Assembly (NCBI RefSeq): GCF_001280005.1
Contig: NZ_LGDW01000496.1
Coordinates: forward strand, 1 to 29,900
DNA: 29,900 nt
Direction of reading: 5' to 3'
DNA from: Streptomyces sp. NRRL WC-3618
Lineage (GTDB): Bacteria > Actinomycetota > Actinomycetes > Streptomycetales > Streptomycetaceae
Numbering within the stretch: the stretch's first letter is position 1; every line of letters begins with the position of its first letter. Both the position numbers and the translations under genes were made by a program. Under the pieces are notes generated by a model. The model made no database searches. It was not told the origin of the DNA and saw nothing but the letters and a program-made list of their open reading frames with translations. Below, in pieces: positions 1 through 8,343 of the stretch.

Positions 1-50
1 GCCCAGCCCAGCCCAGCCCAGCCCAGCCCAGCCCAGATCAGCCCAGCGCA
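1..50. repeat. Pentanucleotide tandem repeat (GCCCA)n
   Basis: Seven perfect head-to-tail copies of GCCCA fill positions 1-35. Degenerate units (GATCA, GCCCA, GCGCA) follow to about 50. The array is cut by the window edge, so its true length is unknown. No gene overlaps it. It resembles the CCCAGGCCCAGGC edge of the longer intergenic repeat seen at 19930 and 29893, so it could be the expanded margin of another copy lying outside the window; that link is inference. Confidence 0.85.
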
Positions 51-87
51 GGCCTGACCTGGACCCGGAACCTGGGCATGGCTTCCG

Positions 88-111
88 CCCACCGGGCCGG
101 GGACCGGTGGG
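88..111 (-). terminator. Stem-loop, candidate terminator of the 94-aa gene
   Basis: CCCACCGG (88-95) pairs perfectly with CCGGTGGG (104-111) around an 8-nt loop. It lies 26 bp beyond the stop codon of the minus-strand small membrane protein gene. There is no U-tract, which is usual for high-GC actinomycete terminators. Confidence 0.45.
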
Positions 112-136
112 TCGGAGACGCTTCGCCGGACAGGTC

Positions 137-421
137 CTAGCGGGTGAGTGAGCCGTTCGGGGCGTCGGACGCTTCCTGCCACGCCCGTACACCCGCTCTG
201 GACGCCTCTTTGGCCTGCTGCCACTTCGCGACAGCCTGCTGGGTCGGGGGTACGTCCATGGCGCGGATCATGCGCCGACCTGCCGTGAACACAGCGAAGG
301 CCCCGAGAGCCATGCCGGTCCATGCCAGCACGGCACCGGCCGCGGTGAGCACGGCGCCGGCCCTGACGAGCCGGGTGTCGATGTCGATCGTCGGACGGGA
401 CTGCTGGTGGTGATGGTTCAT
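137..421 (-). CDS. Small membrane protein of unknown function
   Basis: The predicted protein has 94 residues. An N-terminal His/Gln-rich head (MNHHHQQSRP) is followed by one long or two short hydrophobic segments (about residues 21-50) and a charged, Trp-containing C-terminal tail (KWQQAKEASRAGVRAWQ), probably an amphipathic helix. The ATG at 421 was chosen; an in-frame TTG at 436 would add five residues but has no ribosome binding site. GGAG lies only 2 nt before the ATG, so initiation looks weak. I do not recognise the family. It is transcribed away from the DUF2252 gene across a 395-bp intergenic region. Envelope localisation is inferred only from the hydrophobic stretch. Confidence 0.6.
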   Translation of the reverse strand: MNHHHQQSRPTIDIDTRLVRAGAVLTAAGAVLAWTGMALGAFAVFTAGRRMIRAMDVPPTQQAVAKWQQAKEASRAGVRAWQEASDAPNGSLTR

Positions 422-816
422 GACTCCAGCGTCCAACGGGGGGAACCGCCTCGCATCCCGACCGACGGCTCAGGCCGCCGTACGCGATCGGGCAGGCTCC
501 GCACCGATCACCGACTCCCGTGCGGCCGCCGCTGGCTGACGTATCGACAAGGAAGCCGTCGTGTGGAGAGGCGTGTGGAAACCCGGGTGGGCCCGACTCC
601 GAGCCGCTGGCCAGATCGAATGGAGATATATTGTATTTTGGTTGATTTTTCCTCATCGTCTCGGCGGAACCCGAGCACGCTCCGGGAACAGTGGCCGAAT
701 CCCCCCGTCGTGACACCGGTCGCGGCAGGCCCGCAGGGCATCGGAGCGGTCAGTCCCCGCTGACAGCCGTCGCCTGACCTCCGGGCGCACGGCGACCACC
801 CCCTTGGAGCGGCACC
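422..816. other. Divergent intergenic region with an AT-rich patch
   Basis: This 395-bp stretch between the divergent small membrane protein and DUF2252 genes has no convincing ORF. Its notable feature is an AT-rich island at about 616-655 in otherwise very GC-rich DNA. It contains TATATT on the plus strand and TACAAT on the minus strand. The island could supply promoter -10 elements for one or both genes or a curved or binding segment, but no matching -35 element was clear. Confidence 0.5.
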
Positions 817-2235
817 ATGACCCCGAACCAGCTGGACGGCTACCCGATGCGGAACCACACACCGCAGGAGCGGGCCAAACTCGGTAAGGCGGCGCGGGGG
901 ACCGTACCCCGTAGCAGTCACGCCGAGTACAACCCCGGACCGAAGCGTCCGGACCCCTTGGAGATCATCGAGAAGCAGTCGGCGAACCGGGTCCCCGAAC
1001 TCGTACCGATCCGCTACGGCAGGATGATCGAGTCGCCCTTCCGCTTCTACCGGGGAGCAGCCGCCATCATGGCCTCCGACCTCGTGGAGACCCCGAGGAC
1101 GGGCATCACGACCCAGCTGTGCGGCGACGCGCACATGCTGAACTTCCGGCTGCTGGCCTCGCCCGAGCGCCGCCTCATGTTCGACATCAACGACTTCGAC
1201 GAGACGCTGCCGGGCCCCTGGGAGTGGGACGTCAAGCGCCTGGCCGCCAGCTTTGTGATCGCCGGCCGGCTGAACGGCTTCAGCACCAAGGAGCGGGCCT
1301 CGATCGTACGGGCCGCCGTGGAGTCCTATCGCGAGAACATGCGCGCCTTCGCCGGGCTCGGCAACATGGCCGTCTGGTATGCCCAGTTCGACGTGGACTG
1401 GGTGCGTGAGCGGTTCGGGGCGGACCTGTCCGCGCGGGGCCGCGACCGCTGGCAGCGGGCGGTGGAGAAGGCCCGTTCGCACGACACCCAGCAGGTCTTC
1501 GACAAACTGACCCAGGCCGTGGACGGCAGCCGCCGGATCACCCCGGATCCACCGCTGATCGTCCCCCTCCAGGACCTGATGTCGCAGGAGCAGCGCGCCA
1601 AGATGGAGCAGCTGATCCTCCGGCTCATCGAGCGCTACGGCCAGAGCCTGCAGTCCGACCGACGCTTCCTTCTGGAGCAGTTCCGGGTGGTCGACATAGC
1701 GCGCAAGGTGGTCGGCGTGGGCAGCGTGGGGACCCGCTGCTGGATCATTCTCCTGCTGGGCAAGGACGACGAGGACCCGCTGTTCCTCCAGGCCAAGGAG
1801 GCCGACGACTCGGTGCTGGCACCCCACGTCGGGGGCAGCATGTACCGGAACCAGGGCGAGAGGGTCGTCTCCGGGCAGCGGCTGATGCAGGCCACCAGCG
1901 ACATCCTCCTGGGCTGGGAGCGGGTCGAGGGGCTCGACGGCCGGCAACGGGACTTCTACGTACGGCAGTTGCGCGACTGGAAGGGGGTCGCGGTGGCCGA
2001 GGACATGGTGCCGCGGGGCATGCGCACCTTCGGCGCGCTCTGCGGCGCGAGCCTGGCCCGAGCCCACGCGAGGTCCGGCGACCGGATCGCCATCGCCTCC
2101 TACCTGGGCGGCGGAGACTCCTTCGACCGGGCACTGGTGACGTTCGCCGAGAGCTACGCCGACCAGAACGAGCGGGACCACCAGGCACTCGTCGACGCCG
2201 TCCGCAACGGTCAGGTGTCCGCCGAGGCTGCCTGA
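817..2235 (+). CDS. DUF2252 family protein
   Basis: The 472-aa protein matches the DUF2252 family in length and in several segments: FRFYRGAAAIMASDL near residue 75, CGDAHMLNFRLL near 103, DINDFDETLPGPWEWDVKRL near 124, and a C-terminal GAxLARAHARSGD block followed by a Tyr-rich end. The HxxN and DxND arrangement resembles aminoglycoside-phosphotransferase or kinase-fold proteins. That fold link is family-level knowledge, and no substrate is established. The ATG at 817 follows GGAG at about 805. It is a single-gene unit closed by a strong hairpin directly after the stop. There is no signal peptide, so it is presumably cytoplasmic. The location next to envelope and stress genes suggests but does not prove a stress role. 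A 605-aa minus-strand ORF across it is a GC-frame shadow. Confidence 0.9.
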   Translation: MTPNQLDGYPMRNHTPQERAKLGKAARGTVPRSSHAEYNPGPKRPDPLEIIEKQSANRVPELVPIRYGRMIESPFRFYRGAAAIMASDLVETPRTGITTQLCGDAHMLNFRLLASPERRLMFDINDFDETLPGPWEWDVKRLAASFVIAGRLNGFSTKERASIVRAAVESYRENMRAFAGLGNMAVWYAQFDVDWVRERFGADLSARGRDRWQRAVEKARSHDTQQVFDKLTQAVDGSRRITPDPPLIVPLQDLMSQEQRAKMEQLILRLIERYGQSLQSDRRFLLEQFRVVDIARKVVGVGSVGTRCWIILLLGKDDEDPLFLQAKEADDSVLAPHVGGSMYRNQGERVVSGQRLMQATSDILLGWERVEGLDGRQRDFYVRQLRDWKGVAVAEDMVPRGMRTFGALCGASLARAHARSGDRIAIASYLGGGDSFDRALVTFAESYADQNERDHQALVDAVRNGQVSAEAA

Positions 2236-2255
2236 GGAGATACGGGCACGCGGGA

Positions 2256-2299
2256 ACGGGAAGGGTGCGGTCTCCGCTCGGAGGCCGCACCCTTCCCGT
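2256..2299 (+). terminator. Strong hairpin after the DUF2252 gene
   Basis: A perfect 15-bp stem (2256-2270 with 2285-2299) encloses a 14-nt loop that itself can pair (CTCC/GGAG). It starts 20 bp after the DUF2252 TGA stop. There is no T-run, in keeping with Streptomyces terminators. Confidence 0.8.
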
Positions 2300-2638
2300 A
2301 CGCCGGAGACCGGAGGCTTCACCAACCCTGCCGCCGTCAGCGGTCCGCCTCGCCGACCTCACCCTCCCGGGTGATCACCCGTCCCCGATCACCGTTCCTG
2401 GGGACTGAGGGGGAGTGAGCCCGTTCAACCGCGCGCCCCGAACGGTCATGGGCGAGCTGGTCCCCGGCGTACTCGACCATCTTCGTCATCTGGGCCCTAT
2501 GCGTCGTGGGACGGGACGACTGACGCGGCACGCCCGTGTGCTGCGGAGACAACGGTGAGTGACCATTCGAGATGCGGGGGAGCGGCGGCACTGTTTCTCT
2601 GGTGTGGCCCGCTCTCCCCACATCACCAAGGAGTGATC
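2300..2638. other. Intergenic region with a 14-bp palindrome
   Basis: This non-coding stretch lies upstream of the small DUF6381-like gene. It holds a perfect palindrome CGGGTGATCACCCG (2368-2381), followed by another GATCACC. It also holds CTGGGGACT at about 2397, which resembles half of a DevR/OsdR-type box. A 50-aa minus-strand ORF (MTKMVEYAGDQ...) exists here but lacks a good ribosome site. A promoter for the downstream gene must lie here, but I could not place it. Confidence 0.45.
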
Positions 2639-2830
2639 ATGAGCGTTGCAGGCGAGTCCCGCGGCCGTGCCCAGCAGATGCGGCAGAAGGCGCAGGAGAT
2701 GGAACAGGCCGCGGAGCGGACCACCGACCCGGATGAGCGTACGCGGCTGAAGGAGAAGGCACGCCGGCTCATGGAGCAGAGCGAGCAGCAGACCCGCACG
2801 GGCGGCGGAGACAGCGACTCCATGCTGTAA
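2639..2830 (+). CDS. Small charged DUF6381-like protein
   Basis: This is a 63-aa, highly charged, helix-prone protein (MSVAGESRGRAQQMRQKAQE..., then repeated E/K/R/Q heptad-like segments and an acidic C-terminal tail). The pattern is what I recall for the small Streptomyces DUF6381 family, whose function is unknown. The ATG at 2639 is chosen because AAGGAG lies 7 nt upstream. An in-frame GTG at 2555 would add 28 residues of unrelated composition. It is monocistronic, followed by a 19-bp hairpin shared with the convergent lipid kinase gene. There is no membrane segment or cysteine. A coiled-coil or small stress protein is plausible. Confidence 0.85.
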   Translation: MSVAGESRGRAQQMRQKAQEMEQAAERTTDPDERTRLKEKARRLMEQSEQQTRTGGGDSDSML

Positions 2831-2843
2831 CAGCCCCACCCGC

Positions 2844-2887
2844 ACCGGCCGGTGGCCGCGCGACCTTCCGCGCGGCCACCGGCCGGT
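2844..2887. terminator. Perfect 19-bp bidirectional terminator hairpin
   Basis: Positions 2844-2862 pair perfectly with 2869-2887 around the 6-nt loop ACCTTC. It lies 13 bp after the stop of the plus-strand DUF6381-like gene and 41 bp after the stop of the minus-strand lipid kinase gene, so it can terminate both convergent transcripts. Confidence 0.9.
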
Positions 2888-2928
2888 CACTCGTATCTGC
2901 GGGGGGCAGCCCGCGCAACCAGGCGGTG

Positions 2929-4341
<1,413 letters not shown>

Positions 4342-4354
4342 CTGCCGGCCCTTC

Positions 4355-4816
4355 TCAGACGTGGTGCGGTGTTGTGCTCTCGGTGCGCTCCCCGGAGAGG
4401 TCGTAGAGGTTGTCGCGCGGGACCACGCACAGGGCCCAGATGATCAGGGACGAGAGCGCGATCATCACCACCGACCACACCGGGTAGGACGGCAGGGAGA
4501 GGAAGTTGGCGACGATGACGAGTCCGGCGATGCCCACGCCGACGACGCGCGCCCACATCGCGGTCCTGAGCAGCCCGAAGCTGACGATGACGGCGACCAC
4601 GCCCAGCGCGAGGTGGATCCAGCCCCAGCTGGTCAGGCTGAACGCGAAGGCGTAGTTGCGCGTCGTGACGAAGATGTCGTCCTGGGCGATCGCCATGATG
4701 CCCCGGAAGATGTCGAGCAGGCCGACGAGGGAGAGCATCACGGCCGCGAAGGCCGTCAGGCCGGAGGCCCATTCCTGCTTCGCCGAGTACTCCGGCCGGG
4801 TGTGTGTCGCGGTCAT
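4355..4816 (-). CDS. DUF7144-like tetraspan membrane protein
   Basis: This 153-aa protein has four predicted transmembrane helices (about 20-45, 65-85, 92-112 and 118-138) in the order I associate with the actinobacterial DUF7144 family. A short loop TTRNYAFAFSLTSWGWIH precedes helix 2, and a WALCV end closes helix 4. The ATG at 4816 follows GAGG at a suitable distance. It sits between the SHOCT protein (30 bp upstream) and the lipid kinase (13 bp downstream) in the operon. No catalytic motif is visible and the function is unknown. The operon context suggests membrane or envelope homeostasis. Confidence 0.85.
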   Translation of the reverse strand: MTATHTRPEYSAKQEWASGLTAFAAVMLSLVGLLDIFRGIMAIAQDDIFVTTRNYAFAFSLTSWGWIHLALGVVAVIVSFGLLRTAMWARVVGVGIAGLVIVANFLSLPSYPVWSVVMIALSSLIIWALCVVPRDNLYDLSGERTESTTPHHV

Positions 4817-4846
4817 CTTGCGCCTCGATTCGTGTCGTGCGGATGC

Positions 4847-5311
4847 TCAGCCACGATGGGTGTGGGTGGCGGAGCCCGAGTGTTGCGCCGGACCGTGTCC
4901 GGACAGGACCAGTTCCTTCGCCCTGCGGAACTCCTCGTCCGTGATGTCGCCGTGCTCGCGGATCTCGGACAGCCTGGCGAGCTCGTCGACACTGCTGGGC
5001 GGGCCGCCGGACGCGGTCTGCCTGACGTAGGCGTTGAACTCCTCCTGCTGCGCACGCGCCTGCCTGACCTCCCGCCGGCCCATGTTCTTGCCGCGGGCGA
5101 TCACGTAGACGAACACGCCGAGGAAGGGCAGGACGATGCAGAACACCAGCCAGCCGGTCTTCGCCCAGCCGTTCAGCGAGTCGTCCCGGAAGATGTCACC
5201 GATGATCCGGAAGAGCAGGACGAACCACATGATCCAGAGGAAGAACACGAGCATGGTCCAGAAGGCTCCCAGCAGCGGAAAGTCGTACGCCAGGTAGGTG
5301 TGCGCGGTCAT
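4847..5311 (-). CDS. Two-TM membrane protein with C-terminal SHOCT domain
   Basis: The protein has 154 residues. Residues 9-37 and 48-70 are hydrophobic helices of the PLDc_N (phospholipase-D nuclease N-terminal) type, with FRIIGDIFRDDSLNGWAKTGWL between them. A basic linker follows. The C-terminus (SSVDELARLSEIREHGDITDEEFRRAKELVL) is a typical SHOCT oligomerisation motif. The ATG at 5311 is selected because GGAGG lies 6 nt upstream. A longer frame back to 5395 would run into the BrkB gene and lacks this signal. It is the fourth gene of the operon, 49 bp after brkB. In other systems SHOCT proteins are small scaffolds; the role here is unknown. Confidence 0.88.
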   Translation of the reverse strand: MTAHTYLAYDFPLLGAFWTMLVFFLWIMWFVLLFRIIGDIFRDDSLNGWAKTGWLVFCIVLPFLGVFVYVIARGKNMGRREVRQARAQQEEFNAYVRQTASGGPPSSVDELARLSEIREHGDITDEEFRRAKELVLSGHGPAQHSGSATHTHRG

Positions 5312-5360
5312 GTCCGGCCTCCGTCCCGGGCGTTCGCCCGGCAGCAGTTCTGTGCGGTAC

Positions 5361-6290
5361 TCAGCGTGCCCACGGCCGTCGCCGGGCGGCCTCACCCGGC
5401 GCGGGTGAGTGTGCGCGCCGGGCGGATGCGAGGCGGGGTGCGGCCACCGTCCGGTACCAGGTGGTGGAGGCGACGTACTCGCCGAGGGCCAGGCCCGAGA
5501 CGGCCGTCAGGAAGACGACGATCAGCCAGGAAAGGAACGTGAAGACGGGGCCCAGCGGGCCGAACTCGTGCAGGCTGCGCTCCATGGCCGTGGGCACCAG
5601 CAGACGGGCGGCCCGGCTCAGCAGGACCGTACCGGTGCCTGCCAGCACCGCTCCGGGCAGCAGGCTCAGCCAGCCGATCCGCCCGCCCAGCAGCAGATGC
5701 TGCGACCACCACCACAGCAGCGTCGCCGAGACCACCGACAGCACCAGCCCGCTCACCGATCCCGCGCCGAACCCGCCGCGCAGGGGTGCCTGGAACAGCA
5801 GGAAGACCAGCCAGACGACCGGCCAGACGAGCCAGCGCCAGACCAGTGCCCGCACCGCTGCGCGCGGCAGGTGCCAGCACCGCTCGCACACCGCCTGAAG
5901 CGCCCGGCTGAACGCCGTGGCCGACACGAGCGTCACCACCAGGCCCACGGCTCCGGTGGTGTCTCGTGTCGTGCCGGTCGCGGAGAAGGCCTGGCGCATC
6001 TCGTCGAGGGTGTCGCCGCGGACTCCCAGAACCGCGCGCAGAGAGTCCGCCAGCAGGTCCTGCAGCCAGCCGGGGGCGAACGCCGCGAAGGTCATCAGCA
6101 GCGGGAGCGCGGTGAGGAACGCCTGCGCGGCCAGTCGTACGGCGCCCTCCACGAGGTTGAGCGCCGAGAGACGGGACAGCAGCCGGGCGGCGGTCCCCGA
6201 CCGCAGGCCCGCCGCGACCCGCGCGGCCCTGTGCCCGAGGGACGCCGTGCGCCTGCGGGACGTGCGCCCGAGGCCGGGTTTCCCGACCAT
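5361..6290 (-). CDS. YihY/BrkB-family inner membrane protein
   Basis: The 309-aa protein has about six transmembrane helices and the BrkB/YihY pattern: an N-terminal ALNLVEGAVRLAAQAFLTALPLLMTFAAF segment, a central GAVGLVVTLVSATAFSRALQAVCERCW, and a C-terminal LGPVFTFLSWLIVVFLTAVSGLALGEYVAS. The family is widespread and was once annotated as RNase BN; its transport function is unresolved. The ATG at 6290 has no Shine-Dalgarno of its own. It begins 3 nt after the TGA of the preceding 92-aa ORF (TGAGTCATG), suggesting translational coupling. Basic, probably cytoplasmic tails flank the membrane core. Confidence 0.92.
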   Translation of the reverse strand: MVGKPGLGRTSRRRTASLGHRAARVAAGLRSGTAARLLSRLSALNLVEGAVRLAAQAFLTALPLLMTFAAFAPGWLQDLLADSLRAVLGVRGDTLDEMRQAFSATGTTRDTTGAVGLVVTLVSATAFSRALQAVCERCWHLPRAAVRALVWRWLVWPVVWLVFLLFQAPLRGGFGAGSVSGLVLSVVSATLLWWWSQHLLLGGRIGWLSLLPGAVLAGTGTVLLSRAARLLVPTAMERSLHEFGPLGPVFTFLSWLIVVFLTAVSGLALGEYVASTTWYRTVAAPRLASARRAHSPAPGEAARRRPWAR

Positions 6291-6293
6291 GAC

Positions 6294-6572
6294 TCACGAG
6301 CCGACCCGGTCAGCCACCCGGTCGTCAGGTTCGGGGGCGCCCGCGATCACGCCACCGGTGGTCCAGTCCCGGTGGCCCGTGGGCCGGCGTCCGGTGGATC
6401 CGGTGGGAACTCCGGCGCGACACGGCGCCTGGCCGGTGGCCGTCGTGCCTCGTTCCGCTGTCGCGCGGGCGGCGAGGGCTGCGCGGCCGGCGCGCTCCTC
6501 AGCAGTGCTGACGTGCCGCGAGTTCGCGGCTCCACCGGAGTGCGGCGACTCAGGGGGCGAGGCGGGGTCCAT
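6294..6572 (-). CDS. Small disordered protein bridging hdeD-like and brkB-like genes
   Basis: A 92-aa ORF rich in Ala, Gly, Pro, Arg and Thr, with no hydrophobic segment. I do not recognise it and composition alone would not support it. Its placement does: the HdeD-like gene ends in TAA, and that stop overlaps AAGGAG (TAAGGAG), a strong ribosome site 5 nt before this ATG. Its own TGA lies 3 nt before the BrkB ATG, which lacks a ribosome site. It therefore occupies the whole gap exactly and may act mainly as a translational coupler. It could be lineage-specific. Codon third positions are mostly G/C. Confidence 0.55.
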   Translation of the reverse strand: MDPASPPESPHSGGAANSRHVSTAEERAGRAALAARATAERGTTATGQAPCRAGVPTGSTGRRPTGHRDWTTGGVIAGAPEPDDRVADRVGS

Positions 6573-6582
6573 GGGGTGCTCC

Positions 6583-7233
6583 TTACCGCGGGTGCGGTGG
6601 CGGGGTGTGTGTCTTTCGGAGGGCGGTCCGCCACGCGAGGGCGACCGCCGTCTCGGCCAGGCCGAGCAGCACGAGCCACAGGCCCAGCAGCCGGGTCAGG
6701 GCGCGGGCCGACTCCGTAGGCAGGGCGAGCACCACGATCCCCGCCACGATGCCGAGCACCGCGACGCCCAGGACGATGCCGCGGTGCGGCAGGTCCTTGG
6801 TGGCGAGGGCCGTGAAGAGGGTGAGGATGCCGGACACGAGCCAGAGGACGCCGACGATCAGCGAGAGCACGGCGATGGTCTGCAGCGGGTGTCGCAGACA
6901 CAGCACCCCGGCCAGTAGATACAGCACGGCCAGGAGCAGCTCGGGCAGCCGTTCACCGTGCTCCTCCCGGCCGAAGACGGCTACGAACCGGAACGCCCCT
7001 GTCACCAGCAGGTGCAGGCCGACGAGGACCGCCAGGACGTGCAGGGTCTCGTCCGGCCAGACCAGTACGAGGATGCCCGGCACCAGCGTCGCGACGGCCG
7101 AGCCCAGGAGCCAGGTCCACGAACGGCCGAGCCGCCCGAGTGCGTCGGAGGAGTCGGACCAGGGACCGGGGCCTGTCCCGTCGGGCTCGTGTTCCTGTCC
7201 GGTGTGCGATGCCGGACCACGCGGCATGGTCAT
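6583..7233 (-). CDS. HdeD family (DUF308) membrane protein
   Basis: The 216-aa protein has six closely spaced hydrophobic helices as paired hairpins, in the manner of HdeD/DUF308 (WTWLLGSAVATLVPGILVLV, HVLAVLVGLHLLVTGAFRFV, LLLAVLYLLAGVLCLRHP and so on). HdeD is linked to acid resistance in E. coli. In actinomycetes the role is unproven, usually called stress-associated. The ATG at 7233 was chosen because AGGAGGAG lies immediately upstream. A GTG at 7263 would add ten residues including that ribosome site. It is the first gene of the six-gene operon, divergent from the K+ channel gene over 226 bp that carries direct and inverted repeats. Confidence 0.9.
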   Translation of the reverse strand: MTMPRGPASHTGQEHEPDGTGPGPWSDSSDALGRLGRSWTWLLGSAVATLVPGILVLVWPDETLHVLAVLVGLHLLVTGAFRFVAVFGREEHGERLPELLLAVLYLLAGVLCLRHPLQTIAVLSLIVGVLWLVSGILTLFTALATKDLPHRGIVLGVAVLGIVAGIVVLALPTESARALTRLLGLWLVLLGLAETAVALAWRTALRKTHTPPPHPR

Positions 7234-7268
7234 GGCTCCTCCTCGAGCGGTCGAGGGAATCACGTGTG

Positions 7269-7296
7269 CGCCAGGGACCTGCTCGCCAGGGACCTG
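7269..7296. promoter_or_regulatory. 15-bp-spaced direct repeats upstream of the hdeD-like operon
   Basis: CGCCAGGGACCTG occurs at 7269-7281 and again at 7284-7296, a 15-bp period. A partial third unit (CCAGGGTC) lies one period further. The pair sits 36-63 bp upstream of the HdeD-like start, in the divergent promoter region, so it is a candidate operator. The binding protein is unknown. Confidence 0.4.
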
Positions 7297-7332
7297 ACCA
7301 CTCCAGGGTCACGCCCGCACCGGACGCCGGGG

Positions 7333-7349
7333 TCACCCACCACGGGTGA
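7333..7349. promoter_or_regulatory. TCACCC-N5-GGGTGA inverted repeat
   Basis: TCACCC (7333-7338) and GGGTGA (7344-7349) form a perfect 6-bp inverted repeat with a 5-nt spacer, in the divergent region between the HdeD-like operon and the K+ channel gene. Related palindromes occur at 2368-2381 and 5392-5408, with a looser version near 8622. It is a candidate operator only. Confidence 0.35.
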
Positions 7350-7459
7350 TCCCTCGCCGCCGCCGTGGAGATGAGGTGGGAGTCACCAAGGCGCCTGTCC
7401 CCCGGCCCCCGCCCCCTGTCCCCGCGGCCTCCTGGCCGTACGGAACGAAGAGACACGAG

Positions 7460-8110
7460 ATGAGCGATCCGAGCACTCCCCGGACGAGCCGCCCCCGGCC
7501 CGAACCGGGCGCCCACCGGCGGCCTCTGCGTGCCCGCAGGTGGGCGGCGGTCCTCGCCCTGGCCCGCGCCGTCCTCATCGCCGCCGGCCTCCTCACCGCG
7601 TACTACATGCTGCCCCTGGACGAGCACGGCACGGCGGCCTCGTCGGCGCTGCTCGTGGGCGGCCTGCTGGCGATGCTGCTGGTGTTCGCGTGGGAGGTGT
7701 GGGCCATCACCCGCTCACCCCACCCGCGCCTGAAGGCCGTCGAGGCCCTGGCCGCCACAGTGGCGTTGTTCCTGGTCCTCTTCGCCGGTGCCTACTACCT
7801 CCTGGACCGCTCCACCCCGGGCTCCTTCAGCGAGCCGCTGAGCAGGACGGACGCCCTGTACTTCACCCTGACGACGTTCAGCACCGTCGGCTTCGGGGAC
7901 ATCACGGCACGCTCCCAGGCCGGGCGCGTGGTGACGATGGTGCAGATGGCGGGAGGGCTGCTCCTCGTGGGCGTCGCCGCACGGGTACTGGCGAGCGCGG
8001 TCCAGGCCGGGCTGCGCCGCCAGCGCCGCGGATCGACGGCGGAGCCGCGCTCCGGCACAGGCACCGACACCGACACCGGCGGAACGCGGGACCGCGACGC
8101 CGGATGGTGA
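7460..8110 (+). CDS. Ion channel (two-pore-helix type K+ channel)
   Basis: This is a 216-aa protein of the Ion_trans_2 family. It has two N-terminal hydrophobic helices (about 27-50 and 59-83), then a third helix (94-116), a re-entrant pore helix (DALYFTLTTF, 131-140), the K+ selectivity filter TVGFGD (142-147) and a final pore-lining helix (158-183). Such channels are tetrameric and passively conduct K+ across the cytoplasmic membrane. There is no RCK/TrkA-N regulatory domain; the C-terminus is short and Thr/Asp-rich. The ATG at 7460 is preferred over upstream starts at 7346 because the 38 extra residues are Pro/Arg-rich and overlap the regulatory region. The upstream AAGAGA is only a weak ribosome site. 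Confidence 0.92.
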   Translation: MSDPSTPRTSRPRPEPGAHRRPLRARRWAAVLALARAVLIAAGLLTAYYMLPLDEHGTAASSALLVGGLLAMLLVFAWEVWAITRSPHPRLKAVEALAATVALFLVLFAGAYYLLDRSTPGSFSEPLSRTDALYFTLTTFSTVGFGDITARSQAGRVVTMVQMAGGLLLVGVAARVLASAVQAGLRRQRRGSTAEPRSGTGTDTDTGGTRDRDAGW

Positions 8111-8271
8111 CCGTACCCGGTCTCTTCCTCGGCCGGCCCCTGTCGTGGGCCTCGCCGGGGAGGGCCGGGGCTTCCTACGCCGACCACGACGAGCGGGACT
8201 TCGAGCGGGACTTCGAGACGGCGGACGCCGCCCGCCACGCCGCCCGGATCAGGGCGAAGCGGCGGCTCTGA
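8104..8271 (+). CDS. Possible small protein overlapping the channel gene end
   Basis: A 55-aa ORF starts at ATG 8104 inside the channel's last codons (the channel TGA is at 8108-8110), an arrangement compatible with translational coupling. The C-terminal half (YADHDERDFERDFETADAAR, then HAARIRAKRRL) is strongly charged and helix-like, with a DERDFERDFE duplication, which is unlike a random shadow frame. I do not recognise it. Whether it is translated is uncertain. Confidence 0.4.
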   Translation: MVTVPGLFLGRPLSWASPGRAGASYADHDERDFERDFETADAARHAARIRAKRRL

Positions 8272-8343
8272 ACCGCCGTACGCCCCTCCAGATGCCGATC
8301 CGGTGGCGGTGGTCCCGCGCATCGCCGGGTCCCGTCGGTCCCG

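Noticed and set aside
508..2325. 605-aa minus-strand ORF across the DUF2252 gene
   Set aside because: It runs antisense to a gene with a good ribosome site, family motifs and a terminator. Long antisense frames are typical in very GC-rich DNA, and its composition (G/H/D/L/P runs) is that of a shadow.
2397..2410. DevR/OsdR-type box (CTGGGGACT) upstream of the DUF6381-like gene
   Set aside because: Only one half-site resembles the consensus and the second half is absent, so it is not reported as a site.
2337..2621. Minus-strand 94-aa ORF (or 50-aa from an internal ATG) in the DUF2252-DUF6381 gap
   Set aside because: No ribosome site, no recognisable feature, and it overlaps a palindrome and the presumed promoter. 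Frame conservation would be needed to reconsider it.
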